Origin: Bradyrhizobium embrapense
GTDB lineage: Bacteria; Pseudomonadota; Alphaproteobacteria; Rhizobiales; Xanthobacteraceae
NCBI RefSeq assembly: GCF_001189235.2
Contig: NZ_LFIP02000003.1
Location: forward strand, 558,001 to 622,000
Reading direction: 5' to 3'
Length of the DNA stretch: 64,000 bases
Part shown: piece by piece, positions 1 through 8,770 of the stretch
Numbering within the stretch: position 1 is the stretch's first letter
Layout: each line of letters begins with the position of its first letter
Notes under the pieces: generated by a model
Told to the model about the DNA's origin: nothing
The model's database searches: none
Seen by the model: the letters and a program-made list of their open reading frames with translations, nothing else
Translations under genes and position numbers: made by a program

Positions 1-2
1 TG

Positions 3-185
3 CTATCCGCCGGGATGCTTGTCGATGTTCTGTTTCGCCAAGGCAATCGCTTCCTGACGGCCCTGATAGGTCATCGTTCGAATCGTCTGACCTCCCGAGA
101 GAGAGGTGATTTCGACCAGAGAACCACCGCCTGGCTGCTCGATGACGACCAGTCGATGACCGCGGTACAGAAGCTCGTCTGTCAC
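3..185 (-). CDS. small hypothetical protein (60 aa)
   Basis: A short reading frame of about 60 residues. I chose the GTG at 183-185 because a GGGAG-like ribosome site lies just upstream (in the complement of about 190-196); the frame stays open further upstream but without a better start. The protein begins with VTDELLYRGHRLVV and is mostly beta-strand-like with a charged, helical C-terminus (QEAIALAKQNIDKHPG). That layout resembles many one-domain rhizobial small proteins of unknown role. No signal peptide or membrane segment is visible. The function is unknown. Confidence 0.5.
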   Translation of the reverse strand: MTDELLYRGHRLVVIEQPGGGSLVEITSLSGGQTIRTMTYQGRQEAIALAKQNIDKHPGG

Positions 186-432
186 AATCTGCTCCCGCTC
201 AATTGAGCCAAGCGCTAATGGAGCAATCCCGGTTCGGAGCTGCGCGCCAAAGATCGACGTGCAATACTGCTTGGCGGACGGTGCCGGATGTGAACAACGG
301 GGATTGCGCTCGCTTGTTCCTTTTCCGATTCGTCTCTCCTCGCGGCTTCCCTCATTCTTGTTTCGCAGCGTCGAGGCCGTACTGGGGCCACCTGAAGGCT
401 CTCCAAGCGCTGCACCCGCGGCCAAATTCGGT
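186..432. other. intergenic stretch, no gene seen
   Basis: About 250 bases lie between the small ORF and the end of the CYTH-CHAD gene. Short open frames occur on both strands, but none has a ribosome site together with plausible protein composition. I see no clear terminator hairpin. Confidence 0.4.
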
Positions 433-1935
433 TTAGCGGGGCTCAACGCCCAAAGGATGCAGGCCATGAAGCGCTTTCGTGGCGACCTTCATAAGGTCAT
501 GGGTGGCCTCGCGCTCTTGGCCGACGACGAGGCCCGATGTGAAGGCTTGGGCGCGGCGGTTCGCGGGCGGCGCCGTTAACGCGGCCTCCATCGCCAGCTT
601 GCGATGGGCCACGAAATCGTTCAGCGATCCTAAAGCGGATTGTATCCGCTTCAGCCGATTGGAGAGATGTGCGAGCGCCTTCCGATCCGCATCCCTATAG
701 AGGCTCCCAAAGAAGTCTACGGCATAGCGGATCTTCTTGATCTTGATCCGCAGTTTGTGCCGCTGTTTCGCATCGAGATCGTTCAGCCGCTTGCCCTGCT
801 TTCGCGCCTTCCTGATTCGGCGATCGAGAACGTCCTTCGCATAGGCGCCGATCGATTGATCATTCGATGCGCGGGACCGTCCCGTTTCGATCCACTCGAC
901 CGTATCTATCAGCAGGTGGCGGTAGCGGGGGGAATCAATCGCGTCACGCGCGCGTCGGAAAGCTGCGATGCGTTGCTGTGAAAATTTCTTGCGGATTGCA
1001 CGTGCGCCGCGTCTCGGTGCGTCATGCCTCGCGATTGGCTGAATGCGTTCCCCGACAAATACGTCGATCTCTCGCGCCGGTGCGAGTTCTGTCGTGAGCC
1101 ATTTGAGCCCCGCCTTGACCCGCGCAGTATCTGTGTGCGGCAAGATATCATCGAAGAGGGAGATGGCAGCTCGTAGCCGCCGCAGGCCAACGCGCATCTG
1201 ATGCACGCCCTCGGAATCCATGTTCCGCACCGGATCGCTGTTCGCGGTGATGTGACGAACCGTCGAGTGCGCAATCACGCGGAATGCATCGCGCGGCGCA
1301 AATTCGCGTTCGAGTTGGATCGGCTCGGCATGCTGCGCGCCCTCAATATGTCCGGCGACAAGCTGGAAGCCGCGCTCCGCCTTCGAACTCGGATCAAGTT
1401 CAGCGCCAGCCCTGCGTTCGATACTGCGCGCCAGTCGAAAAAGATCGGCCAGATGTCCAGACTTCAGCTCCAGTTCGACCTCGGCAATGGGCCGCGAGCG
1501 CCGTCTGGCGTTAACCTGGCCACGATCGACAGCGACTTCAATTTGGCTCTTCCGAACTCGTCTTATCTGCGCCGTGCGGTGGACGCTGGTTCGAAAGACC
1601 GGCCGTAACTTGCGAGCAAGCTTTCCGTCAGCCAAGTCTTCGAGAGGCGTGGTCTTTGCCTTCTTGAGGTCAGGCCTTTTATCGGCGAGCTCACATTCCC
1701 ATTCGCCCCGCGTTACGGCCGCGCCCGTGACCTTCAGGGTCTGCATGTAACGATCGCCGGTCTTGCGGACGCGAAGTGTTAGACCGTGTCGTCTAAGCTT
1801 ATTCTTCTTCGTGTCATAATAGGTCGACACAAGTACTCGTTCGGATAGGTCGCCGGCCAGCCGACCGCCGTTGCGCAAGATGGAGGACAATTTGCGCGGC
1901 GCAACGCGGAATTTCAGTTCGGTTTCAGCATTCAT
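433..1935 (-). CDS. CYTH and CHAD domain-containing protein
   Basis: A protein of about 500 residues. The N-terminal CYTH (triphosphate tunnel metalloenzyme) domain opens with the ExExK signature in NAETELKFR, followed by strands rich in Arg/Lys and Glu typical of the tunnel that binds triphosphate and divalent metal. From about residue 215 onward is a CHAD domain, a helical bundle with conserved basic and histidine positions (HQMRVGLRRLRAA, KLRIKIKKIRYAVDFFG). Proteins with this architecture act on inorganic triphosphate, and CHAD domains bind polyphosphate, so a role in polyphosphate metabolism is the family-based inference. I started at ATG 1935, immediately before the CYTH motif; 17 more residues are open upstream but have no domain content. 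It stands alone with no obvious operon partner. Confidence 0.85.
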   Translation of the reverse strand: MNAETELKFRVAPRKLSSILRNGGRLAGDLSERVLVSTYYDTKKNKLRRHGLTLRVRKTGDRYMQTLKVTGAAVTRGEWECELADKRPDLKKAKTTPLEDLADGKLARKLRPVFRTSVHRTAQIRRVRKSQIEVAVDRGQVNARRRSRPIAEVELELKSGHLADLFRLARSIERRAGAELDPSSKAERGFQLVAGHIEGAQHAEPIQLEREFAPRDAFRVIAHSTVRHITANSDPVRNMDSEGVHQMRVGLRRLRAAISLFDDILPHTDTARVKAGLKWLTTELAPAREIDVFVGERIQPIARHDAPRRGARAIRKKFSQQRIAAFRRARDAIDSPRYRHLLIDTVEWIETGRSRASNDQSIGAYAKDVLDRRIRKARKQGKRLNDLDAKQRHKLRIKIKKIRYAVDFFGSLYRDADRKALAHLSNRLKRIQSALGSLNDFVAHRKLAMEAALTAPPANRRAQAFTSGLVVGQEREATHDLMKVATKALHGLHPLGVEPR

Positions 1936-2927
1936 CGGCAAGGAATCCGTTGCTGACGTAAGCGGCGCAACAGCTAGAAGTTCCACACTTGGGGCGCGTG
2001 CGCCTGATGTCGACTAATGAACCAGGGGGTGGGAACGCCCTCCAAATAGCCGGCCCGATAGGATCGCATCGAACCATCACTTCCAGGGGTGTGGCGCCGA
2101 TATTGACTGCGACGGCTAACGCCATTCCGGGGATGACTTCCATGCGTCCGAACCGGTCCGATGCCGCTTCGCAGGGCTCGGGCGCTAACTCGGACCAACG
2201 CAACTTGACGGCCGGCTATCTTGGGAGCTCTTCGACAGGTCAGTTACGGCTGCCGATCTAAGATTGGCGTGACGCGGGACATCCTCGGGCTGTGCGTTGC
2301 GAGGGGCGGGTCACCCATATGCTGGCAATCGGGGTGTCGGCGGTAGACTCAGTCAAGCGGGAATGACTCAGATCCCCACCTGAATCGACAAGGGCCACTT
2401 GGCCATAGATTCTTTGATTTGCATAAGGCTCGTTGTGCGAAGCTGGGGCGCAGTGCCAAATGCCTGGTCCTGAAAGGTATTTGTCGGCAAGAAATGCAGC
2501 TATTTCCTTGTCCAAGCATCGCAAGCCATTGATATCGAGCCCTGGTGCGCCCACCCATCAAATCAAATGGTTGGCAGCCCTCCGCGAGATCAAAGCTCGA
2601 ATCTGTCAGGGGGGCTTTGACGGAACGGGGCCCGTTTCGTTGTCTCCGACCTTACAAGCTCCCGTCGAAAACAGGCGAGCGAGCTTCTCCATCGCACTCT
2701 CTGCCAGCCGCAGATCGGTCCAGAATGCGCTCCCAACCTCTTTCAGGGCGTGGCCTGTGAAGGTTGCGGGCCAGGGCCAAGCGCACCACCGCAGAGCCCC
2801 CTGGAGGTTCGTGAACCGTCGGGTGCTCATTGATCCCCGCGTCGATCGCCGGACCAGCGCGGCGGATCGGATCGCCCTCGCGCTGGCCGGTCCAGATCGC
2901 GCGGATCCGCTCGGCTCGGCTGGATTT
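1936..2927. other. about 1 kb without a convincing gene
   Basis: No frame here has recognisable protein features. Three short frames (1989-2261 plus, 2258-2554 minus, 2606-2830 minus) are open but lack clear ribosome sites and show low-complexity or shadow-like composition. It may be eroded sequence or hold small genes I cannot recognise. Confidence 0.35.
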
Positions 2928-3830
2928 TTACAAGATGGTACTCAGCATCATTGCCTTGAGCATTTCGGCGAGGACACTCGCAATGGCGCTGGTGCCACGC
3001 TCGTGACCGATCAGCATCAGCGCCTGAGCGTCATTGGTGAGTTCGCGGACCGGAACGTAAGCGAGCCGGCCCGCCCTGCGTTCGAACTCGATGTCGAAGG
3101 GGGTGAGGAATGTGATGCCGTTGTCCAGAATTGCGGCGTGCCTCATGATCTCGATGGAATTTGTCTCGATGATCGGTCGAAGATCCAGCGCTGCCCTCGT
3201 GAAAGCGGCATCGAGGTAGGGTCGTATCGCGCTGCTGCTGTCGGCAATGATGATCGGGTAGTCGACACAATCGTTGAGACGAATACTTGCCCGTTTCGCC
3301 AATGGATGGTCCGGAGCCATCACCCCGCCAAGCCTGGCAACCGCGCGCGCCAGCAACTTCAGGTTCGCATCTTTGGCGAAATCGAAGCCGATCCCGAGAT
3401 CGGCCTCTCCGTTTGCGACCGCGGATTGGATTTCTGCCCCGGTATTGAAGAGCGTCAGGTTCAGCTTGACGCGCGGGTTGGCGAGGCGGAATTCTTTCAC
3501 CGTGCCCGGCACGAGGTTGGAGGCGAGCCCGCTCATCATCGCGACTGTAATCTCTCCGCGGCGCAGTCCCTTGAGTTCCTCGATCTTTGCCTGAGCCCGC
3601 GTCAACTCCTTCAGCGTTTGCCGGATGTGCCCGATCAGGACTTCGCCCGCGGCGGTCAGGATCAACTTCTTTGGCAGACGCTGGAAGATCGGGGTACCCA
3701 GTTGCGTTTCGAGGGCGAGGATCTGGCGACTGATGGCGGAGGCTGCGACGTTGAGGTGGTTTGCCGCCTTGCGGATCGATCCGGTCCGCGCAACCTCGTC
3801 GATGTAGCTCAGGAGGCGGCTATGCAGCAT
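2928..3830 (-). CDS. LysR-family transcriptional regulator
   Basis: A protein of 300 residues with the standard LysR layout. The N-terminal winged helix-turn-helix (SIRKAANHLNVAASAISRQI, then LETQLGTPIFQR) spans about residues 1-60, followed by the linker helix and a periplasmic-binding-protein-like effector domain from about residue 90. The start at 3830 places the helix-turn-helix at the usual distance from the N-terminus; an ATG at 3863 is possible but not preferred. It is transcribed divergently from the creatininase-like gene. An inverted repeat with a T-N11-A core sits 42 bp upstream of its start and recurs in the next divergent region of this cluster. It is therefore probably the local, self-regulating activator of the N-heterocycle cluster. 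Confidence 0.9.
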   Translation of the reverse strand: MLHSRLLSYIDEVARTGSIRKAANHLNVAASAISRQILALETQLGTPIFQRLPKKLILTAAGEVLIGHIRQTLKELTRAQAKIEELKGLRRGEITVAMMSGLASNLVPGTVKEFRLANPRVKLNLTLFNTGAEIQSAVANGEADLGIGFDFAKDANLKLLARAVARLGGVMAPDHPLAKRASIRLNDCVDYPIIIADSSSAIRPYLDAAFTRAALDLRPIIETNSIEIMRHAAILDNGITFLTPFDIEFERRAGRLAYVPVRELTNDAQALMLIGHERGTSAIASVLAEMLKAMMLSTIL

Positions 3831-3871
3831 CGTCACCGATCCGAAAGATGATATGCCGACCATGGCGCGCC

Positions 3872-3888
3872 GTTGCCCAAAAGGCAAC
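3872..3888. promoter_or_regulatory. candidate LysR box, copy 1 (GTTGC-N7-GCAAC)
   Basis: GTTGCCCAAAAGGCAAC is a perfect inverted repeat with 5-bp core arms that extend further (CCGTTGCC / GGCAACGG), and it contains the T-N11-A spacing of LysR boxes. It lies between the lysR start (3830) and the creatininase-like start (3992). A third half-site, GGTTGCC, follows immediately. The same GTTGC-N7-GCAAC pattern recurs at 8608-8624. Confidence 0.6.
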
Positions 3889-3991
3889 GGGGTTGCCGAA
3901 TCTAAGCGCTTTGAAGTGATGGATGCACGTGCAAGATCCTCGGTCGGTGGTCCACGCATATGCGGGGTTGGCCACCGGCTCGGGTCTTGCG

Positions 3992-4819
3992 ATGGCAGTG
4001 AAATCTCGTTGGTGGTGGGATCTCTCGACAGGTGACTTCGCCGAACTCGATGGCGAACGAGCCGTCGCGATCCTTCCGGTTGGCGCCGTCGAGCAGCATG
4101 GGCCGCATCTGCCGGTCAAGGTCGATGCGGCGATCGGATGGGGGATCGTGACCCGTGCGGTCGAGTTGATGCATCCCGATTGTCCCGCGCTCGTGCTTCC
4201 GCCATTGCCGTATGGCAAGTCCGACGAGCATCTGGCGTTTCCGGGCACGCTGACGCTCTCGCATGAGACGCTTGCAAAAGTATGGTGCGAGATCGGCGAG
4301 TCAGTGCACCGCGCCGGGGTCCGCAAGATCCTGTTCCTGAACTCGCACGGCGGCCAGCCGCAGCTGCTCGAGATCGTCTGCCGCGACCTTCGCGTCCGCT
4401 TCGGCATGTTTGCGGCGACGACGATGTGGCCGCAATTGATCGACATGACCGATTTGTTCGACGCGGACGAGATCCGCCACGGGATTCACGGCGGCCAGAT
4501 CGAAACCAGTGTGATGCTGCATCTGGCGCCGGAGACCGTGGCGATGAGCCGGGCCGAAAACTTCGAGCCCGCGACGACGCGGGTCGCGCGCGATTTCGAG
4601 ATGCTTGGACTGGAAGGCGTCGTCAAATTCGGCTGGCAGACCCAAGATCTTCATCCCAAGGGCGCCTGCGGCGACGCCACCAGGGCAACCGCCGGGCTCG
4701 GCAAGATGGTGGTCGAGCGCGCGGCCGCGCGCCTGGTGACGCTCGTGGACGAGATCGCCCGGTATCCGCTGGCGGCGGTTGCGACCCGCACCGCATTTGA
4801 TCAGCCCGAGCAGATCTGA
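3992..4819 (+). CDS. creatininase-family amidohydrolase
   Basis: A protein of 275 residues. Members of this metal-dependent family hydrolyse cyclic amides such as creatinine, or act on small amides in cofactor synthesis. Seen here are the first metal motif LPVGAVEQHGPHLP, the LNSHGGQ loop and the HGGQIETS motif, where the family usually has HAGExETS; the Gly-Gly-Gln variant suggests a non-creatinine substrate. I chose ATG 3992, just before the conserved WWWDLSTGDF block; an ATG at 3923 is also in frame, and neither has a strong ribosome site. It heads a tight operon with the cupin gene downstream (19-base gap) and faces the LysR gene. A cyclic-amide hydrolase in a degradative pathway is the inference; the substrate is unknown. 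Confidence 0.8.
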   Translation: MAVKSRWWWDLSTGDFAELDGERAVAILPVGAVEQHGPHLPVKVDAAIGWGIVTRAVELMHPDCPALVLPPLPYGKSDEHLAFPGTLTLSHETLAKVWCEIGESVHRAGVRKILFLNSHGGQPQLLEIVCRDLRVRFGMFAATTMWPQLIDMTDLFDADEIRHGIHGGQIETSVMLHLAPETVAMSRAENFEPATTRVARDFEMLGLEGVVKFGWQTQDLHPKGACGDATRATAGLGKMVVERAAARLVTLVDEIARYPLAAVATRTAFDQPEQI

Positions 4820-4838
4820 ACACGACAGGAACCGACGC

Positions 4839-5264
4839 ATGGCATTCGGTATCGCGCAACTTGCCCAGACCAAGGCCTTTCGCATCTCGCCGAACGACAC
4901 GAATTATTTCGCAATCCTGTTCGATCATGCGACTGACGGAATAGACAATATCTTCGTCATCGAGATCTTCCGGCCCGGCGGCGCCACGCCGCCGAACGAG
5001 CACGCGATCGCGCACGAATTCTTCCACGTCTTGCATGGCGAAGGACTCGCCAGCTGCGACGGCAGGACGGTGCCGATCCGGAAGGGCGATTCGCTGCTGC
5101 TGCATCCGGGCTCCCAGCATGTGATCGAGAATACCGGTGCCGGCAAGCTCTACACGCTCACGGTGATGACGCCGAATGAGGGGTTTGCGGAACTGATCCG
5201 TGGCGGCGAGCCGGTGGAGCTCGATGCGGAGGATATCCGCGTCCTGCAGGGACACCAGTCATGA
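4839..5264 (+). CDS. cupin-domain protein
   Basis: A small single-domain beta-barrel of 141 residues. The first cupin motif is visible as HEFFHVLHGEG and the second as GDSLLLHPGSQHVIENTG, with several histidines and a glutamate placed as in metal-binding cupins. It may be a small metallo-isomerase or decarboxylase, or a non-catalytic partner. The start at 4839 has an ACAGGA ribosome site about 10 bases upstream. It lies between the creatininase-like gene and the isochorismatase-like gene, overlapping the latter by four bases (ATGA), so translational coupling is likely. The exact reaction cannot be read from the sequence. Confidence 0.75.
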   Translation: MAFGIAQLAQTKAFRISPNDTNYFAILFDHATDGIDNIFVIEIFRPGGATPPNEHAIAHEFFHVLHGEGLASCDGRTVPIRKGDSLLLHPGSQHVIENTGAGKLYTLTVMTPNEGFAELIRGGEPVELDAEDIRVLQGHQS

Positions 5265-6088
5265 ACTTTGCTTCCCGCCATGACCCGGCCGCCGAACCGC
5301 TCACGCCGCTGGGTTCGAGCGAGCGCAACCTCTGGCTGGTGTCGGACAGCCGCGCCGATTTGGTACGACAGCCTGTTCCGCCGCGCCCGGTTGCGCTGCG
5401 GGCCGATGGCAAGGTGATTTCAATCGACCTTGCGCGCAGCGCAATCATCATCGTCGATATGCAGAACGATTTCTGCCACCCGGACGGCTGGCTGGCCCAT
5501 ATCGGGGTCGACATAGCGCCGGCGCGTGCACCCATCGAGCCGCTGCGGCGTCTGCTGCCGGTGCTGCGCGATTGTCGAATGCCGGTGATCTGGGTCAACT
5601 GGGGTAATCGGCCGGACCGTCTCAATCTCAGCCCGGCGCTGCTGCACGTCTACAAGCCGAGCGGCGCCGGCATCGGCCTCGGCGACGCGTTGCCGCGCGC
5701 CGGGGCACGCGTGCTGGAGCGTGGCAGCTGGTCTGCGGCCGTGGTCGAGGAACTCGCCGTCGCGACCTCCGATATCGAGGTCGCGAAATACCGGATGTCG
5801 GGTTTCCAGGATACCGAGCTCGACAGCATTCTGCGCAATCTCGGCGTCACGACGCTGATGTTTGCGGGCGTCAACGCCGACCAGTGCGTGTTGTGCACGC
5901 TGCAGGACGCAAATTTCCGCGGCTACGACTGCCTCCTGCTGCAGGATTGCACGGCCACGACGTCGCCGGATTATTGCCTCGCCGCCACCCTCTACAACGT
6001 CCGCCAGTGCTTTGGCTTCGTCGTCAGGTCGAACGAGATCCTGGCCGAACTCGCCAGTGCGCAATCCAGCCAGGACGAAACGTCGTGA
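5261..6088 (+). CDS. isochorismatase-like cysteine hydrolase
   Basis: A protein of 275 residues in the isochorismatase-like hydrolase family, which includes ureidoacrylate amidohydrolase (RutB), N-carbamoylsarcosine amidase and biuret hydrolase. The expected triad is present: Asp66 in IIIVDMQNDF, Lys176 in VAKYRMSGF and Cys209 in FAGVNADQCV. About 50 extra N-terminal residues precede the domain. It overlaps the cupin gene by four bases at its start and the FAD-oxidase gene by four at its end. Beside a cyclic-amide hydrolase and a RidA protein, a carbamoyl or ureido amide hydrolase role is plausible. The substrate is inferred only from context. Confidence 0.85.
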   Translation: MNFASRHDPAAEPLTPLGSSERNLWLVSDSRADLVRQPVPPRPVALRADGKVISIDLARSAIIIVDMQNDFCHPDGWLAHIGVDIAPARAPIEPLRRLLPVLRDCRMPVIWVNWGNRPDRLNLSPALLHVYKPSGAGIGLGDALPRAGARVLERGSWSAAVVEELAVATSDIEVAKYRMSGFQDTELDSILRNLGVTTLMFAGVNADQCVLCTLQDANFRGYDCLLLQDCTATTSPDYCLAATLYNVRQCFGFVVRSNEILAELASAQSSQDETS

Positions 6089-7440
6089 GCGAGCTTTCCG
6101 CCAGCGCGCTGGACCTGCTAGTTGCCGATCTCGGCGACATGACGGTGATCCGTGACCACAAGGTGGTGCGGCGCCGCTCGCGCGACTTCTTCTGGTACAG
6201 CCCCATCCTGAATGATCTGCTGAATGACAAATCGGCGGACCTGATTGTCGTCCCGCGCGACGAGAACGAAGTCATCCGGCTCGCTGCGGCCTGTGCGCGC
6301 CATCGCGTGCCGCTGACGGTCCGCGCCGGTGGCACTGGAAACTATGGTCAGGCGGTGCCACTCAAAGGCGGGGTGCTGCTGGATATCATGGCGCTGTCGG
6401 CCATTGAATGGACGGCGCCCGGAACGATACGTGCTGGCGCGGGCGCGAAGCTCAGCGCCATCGACGCCGACCTGCAGCCGACGGGCTGGGAACTGCGCAT
6501 GCATCCGTCCACCAAGCGCACGGCGACGATCGGTGGCTTCGTTGCCGGCGGTTCCGGCGGCATCGGATCCGTGACGTATGGTGGATTGCGCGAGCCGGGC
6601 AATATCCAGGCAGCCCGCATCGTCTCCGTCGAGGAAACGCCCCGGGTCATCGAACTGCGCGGCGAGGCGGCACAAAAGATCAACCGTGCCTATGGCACCA
6701 CGGGAATCATCACGGCACTGGAAATGCCGCTGGCTCCGGCCTGGCGCTGGATCGACGTCGTCGTCTGCTTCGACGACTTCCTGGATGCGGTGGCGGTCGG
6801 ATACGAGGCAGCTCTTGCCGATGGCATCACGAAGAAGTTGCTGTCGCCGATCAGCTGGCCGCTCCCGTCCTACTTCGGTGCGTTGAGACCTTGCGTAGCC
6901 GACGGACAGAGCATCCTGATCGCGATGATCGCCGAGCCGTCGCTCGAAAGCTTCAAATCGTTGCTTGGTCGTCGCGGGACCATCTCGCTGGAGACCCTGA
7001 CCGATGACAGCCCGGGCCAGGTGCCGCTCTACGAATACACCTGGAATCACACCACGCTGCAGGTCCTGAAGTCCGACCGCACCGTCACCTATCTGCAATG
7101 TCTCTATCCGCATGATGGCCTGATGGAGAAAGTTGCCGAGATGGAGGCGCTGTTTCCGGATGAGGTGCTGCAACATCTCGAGTTCATCCGCTTTGGCGGC
7201 CGGGTCACCTGCAGCGGCCTGCCGGTCGTGCGCTACCGCGGCGCTGAGCGACTGAACGAGATCATCCGGATGCACGAGCAGCGCGGCGTTTTCATCGCCA
7301 ATCCGCACGTCTACACGGTCGAGGACGGCAGTCGCTACAAGCGTGCCGACGCGGATCAACTGGGCTTCAAGCGCGAGGTCGATCCGCACAATCTGCTCAA
7401 TCCCGGCAAGATGCGAAGTTTCGTCGCTGCCGGGTCGTGA
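6085..7440 (+). CDS. FAD-binding oxidase, GlcD/BBE-like
   Basis: A protein of 451 residues. The N-terminal PCMH-type FAD-binding domain includes the pyrophosphate loop RAGGTGNYGQAVPLKGG (about residues 77-95) and the later TIGGFVAGGSGGIGSV segment. The C-terminal half fits a substrate-cap domain and ends with VDPHNLLNPGKM, a motif shared by glycolate-oxidase-like and berberine-bridge-like oxidases. The start is the GTG at 6085, whose last two bases begin the previous gene's TGA, a GTGA overlap. It probably oxidises a hydroxy-acid or ring intermediate in the pathway. The electron acceptor is unknown; the flavodoxin-fold protein encoded one base downstream could be a partner. Confidence 0.85.
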   Translation: MSELSASALDLLVADLGDMTVIRDHKVVRRRSRDFFWYSPILNDLLNDKSADLIVVPRDENEVIRLAAACARHRVPLTVRAGGTGNYGQAVPLKGGVLLDIMALSAIEWTAPGTIRAGAGAKLSAIDADLQPTGWELRMHPSTKRTATIGGFVAGGSGGIGSVTYGGLREPGNIQAARIVSVEETPRVIELRGEAAQKINRAYGTTGIITALEMPLAPAWRWIDVVVCFDDFLDAVAVGYEAALADGITKKLLSPISWPLPSYFGALRPCVADGQSILIAMIAEPSLESFKSLLGRRGTISLETLTDDSPGQVPLYEYTWNHTTLQVLKSDRTVTYLQCLYPHDGLMEKVAEMEALFPDEVLQHLEFIRFGGRVTCSGLPVVRYRGAERLNEIIRMHEQRGVFIANPHVYTVEDGSRYKRADADQLGFKREVDPHNLLNPGKMRSFVAAGS

Positions 7441-7441
7441 T

Positions 7442-8026
7442 ATGCGCGTTCTCTATGTCTACTGCCATCCGCTTGCCGACAGCTTCCACGCCGCGATCCG
7501 CGGGGAGGCGCTGGCCGGGCTCGCCGAAGCCGGCCATGCCGTTGATCTGCTCGATCTCTATGCGGAGGGATTCGATCCGGTCCTGACGGCTGAACGTCGG
7601 CGCGACTACCACGACCCCGTGCGCAACCGGTACAGCAATCAGGCCTACGCCGACCGCCTGATGGCGGCCGACGCGATCGTGGTGCAGTTTCCGACCTGGT
7701 CGTTCGGGCCGCCAGCCATGCTCAAGGGCTGGTTCGATCGAATGTTCGGCCCCGGCATCGCGCTCGATCTGTCCGATCCCGCGCGGGCACAGCCGATGCT
7801 GCATCACGTCCGCCGCATCTGCGGCATCGCAACCTATGGCCGCCCGCGCTGGCAGGCGATTGCGATGGCCGATCCGCCGCGCAAGCTCATCAAGCGATAT
7901 CTGCCGTGGTTCACCGGGGCAAGGGCGACGACGCGCTATCATGCGCTCTATCACATGAACGTTGCCACGCCGGCCAAACGCGCGCGCTTTCTGGCCAAGG
8001 TCAGACGCGAAATGCGCCGGTTCTAG
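7442..8026 (+). CDS. flavodoxin-fold NAD(P)H:quinone oxidoreductase-like protein
   Basis: A protein of 194 residues in the NAD(P)H dehydrogenase (quinone) / MdaB-like flavodoxin-fold family. Recognisable parts are the N-terminal strand and phosphate loop VLYVYCHPLADSFHAA, and the flavin-contacting segment VVQFPTWSFGPPAMLKGWFDRMFGPG, which is characteristic of the family. The ATG lies one base after the TGA of the FAD-oxidase gene, so the two are almost certainly co-translated. Family members reduce quinones, azo bonds or flavins with two electrons from NAD(P)H. Here it may reduce a ring intermediate or recycle electrons for the neighbouring oxidase or Rieske oxygenase. Confidence 0.8.
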   Translation: MRVLYVYCHPLADSFHAAIRGEALAGLAEAGHAVDLLDLYAEGFDPVLTAERRRDYHDPVRNRYSNQAYADRLMAADAIVVQFPTWSFGPPAMLKGWFDRMFGPGIALDLSDPARAQPMLHHVRRICGIATYGRPRWQAIAMADPPRKLIKRYLPWFTGARATTRYHALYHMNVATPAKRARFLAKVRREMRRF

Positions 8027-8034
8027 AGCTAGGT

Positions 8035-8052
8035 CCGTCCGGGACGGCTTTC
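8035..8052. terminator. candidate terminator between convergent genes
   Basis: A short GC hairpin (CCGTC / GACGG with a three-base loop), followed by CTTTCTT, lies nine bases after the reductase stop and before the end of the convergent RidA gene. The stem is short, so this is only a moderate candidate. Confidence 0.35.
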
Positions 8053-8089
8053 TTGACGCGAGCGGAAATGCATTCGGCTGGAAAGCTCG

Positions 8090-8488
8090 CTAGCTCGGGT
8101 CCGGCGCGGCAGCGACCGCTTCGATCTCGACCAGGAATTCCGGCCGGCTGAAGCCGGACACGATCATCAGGGTCGAGGACGGCGGCGTCCCGGGAAATAG
8201 CCGGTCGCGTGACCGCATGTAGCCCTGCATGTGCTCGCGCGCCGTCACATAGGCGTTGAGCCGGACGATGTCCGCCAGCGTCATCCGATCTTCGGCGAGG
8301 ATCGCTGCGATGTTCGCAAAACAGAGATCGGCCTGTGCCTCGCTGTCCGGCGGAACAGTCCCGTCGCTGCCGGCGCCGAGCTGCCCGGACGTGAACACCA
8401 GGCGATGTCCGGCCGGCACGGCAACGCCGTGGCTGTATCGTGCGAACGGGGGACGAATTGCAGGAGGGGAAAGCGCGCGCAAGCTCAT
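8090..8488 (-). CDS. RidA (YjgF/UK114) family protein
   Basis: A protein of about 132 residues. RidA proteins hydrolyse reactive enamine/imine intermediates, and RutC of the pyrimidine Rut pathway belongs here. Seen are the core opening HRLVFTSGQLG, QADLCFANIAAILAE, the VRLNAYVT strand and the C-terminal FLVEIEAVAA. The substrate-anchoring Arg of canonical RidA (xRxxV before the C-terminal strand) is not obvious; STLMIVSGFSRPEFLVEIE occupies that position, so this may be a divergent subgroup. Two starts fit (8488 and 8512) and neither has a clear ribosome site. It is the only reverse-strand gene in the cluster and faces the ABC-importer operon across a region carrying the second LysR box. Confidence 0.8.
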   Translation of the reverse strand: MSLRALSPPAIRPPFARYSHGVAVPAGHRLVFTSGQLGAGSDGTVPPDSEAQADLCFANIAAILAEDRMTLADIVRLNAYVTAREHMQGYMRSRDRLFPGTPPSSTLMIVSGFSRPEFLVEIEAVAAAPDPS

Positions 8489-8607
8489 CACCACAGGCTC
8501 AAAATTTGTCATTGCTGCTGCCAGCTTAGGCCACGGCGTTGCCGCCGGCATGCCGAAATTTGGCTGATCGGCGCCGACATTTGGTGCCTGTTGCTCAACA
8601 AATCGGC

Positions 8608-8624
8608 GTTGCCGGAAAAGCAAC
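8608..8624. promoter_or_regulatory. candidate LysR box, copy 2 (GTTGC-N7-GCAAC)
   Basis: GTTGCCGGAAAAGCAAC has the same arms, 7-base A-rich spacer and T-N11-A geometry as the repeat at 3872-3888. It lies about 120 bases upstream of the ridA-like start and about 146 bases upstream of the ABC binding-protein start, so it could serve both directions. A further imperfect half-site pair (GTTGCTCAAC) sits just to its left at about 8590-8599. Confidence 0.6.
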
Positions 8625-8770
8625 AGATCGCTCGAATCAAAATGCTTTCGGGCGACAGTCGACGCGTGCATCCTGAGTTCATCGAGGGTGCGATCCGCGC
8701 GAGCGGGTTGCCGTCCAGACAATATTGAAATCATCCGCAGCTGGCATTCACCGGACGGTTAAGGGTAGCC

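Noticed and set aside
2433..3851. A 472-codon plus-strand frame over the LysR gene
   Set aside because: The LysR domain content on the opposite strand is unmistakable; this frame has no recognisable features.
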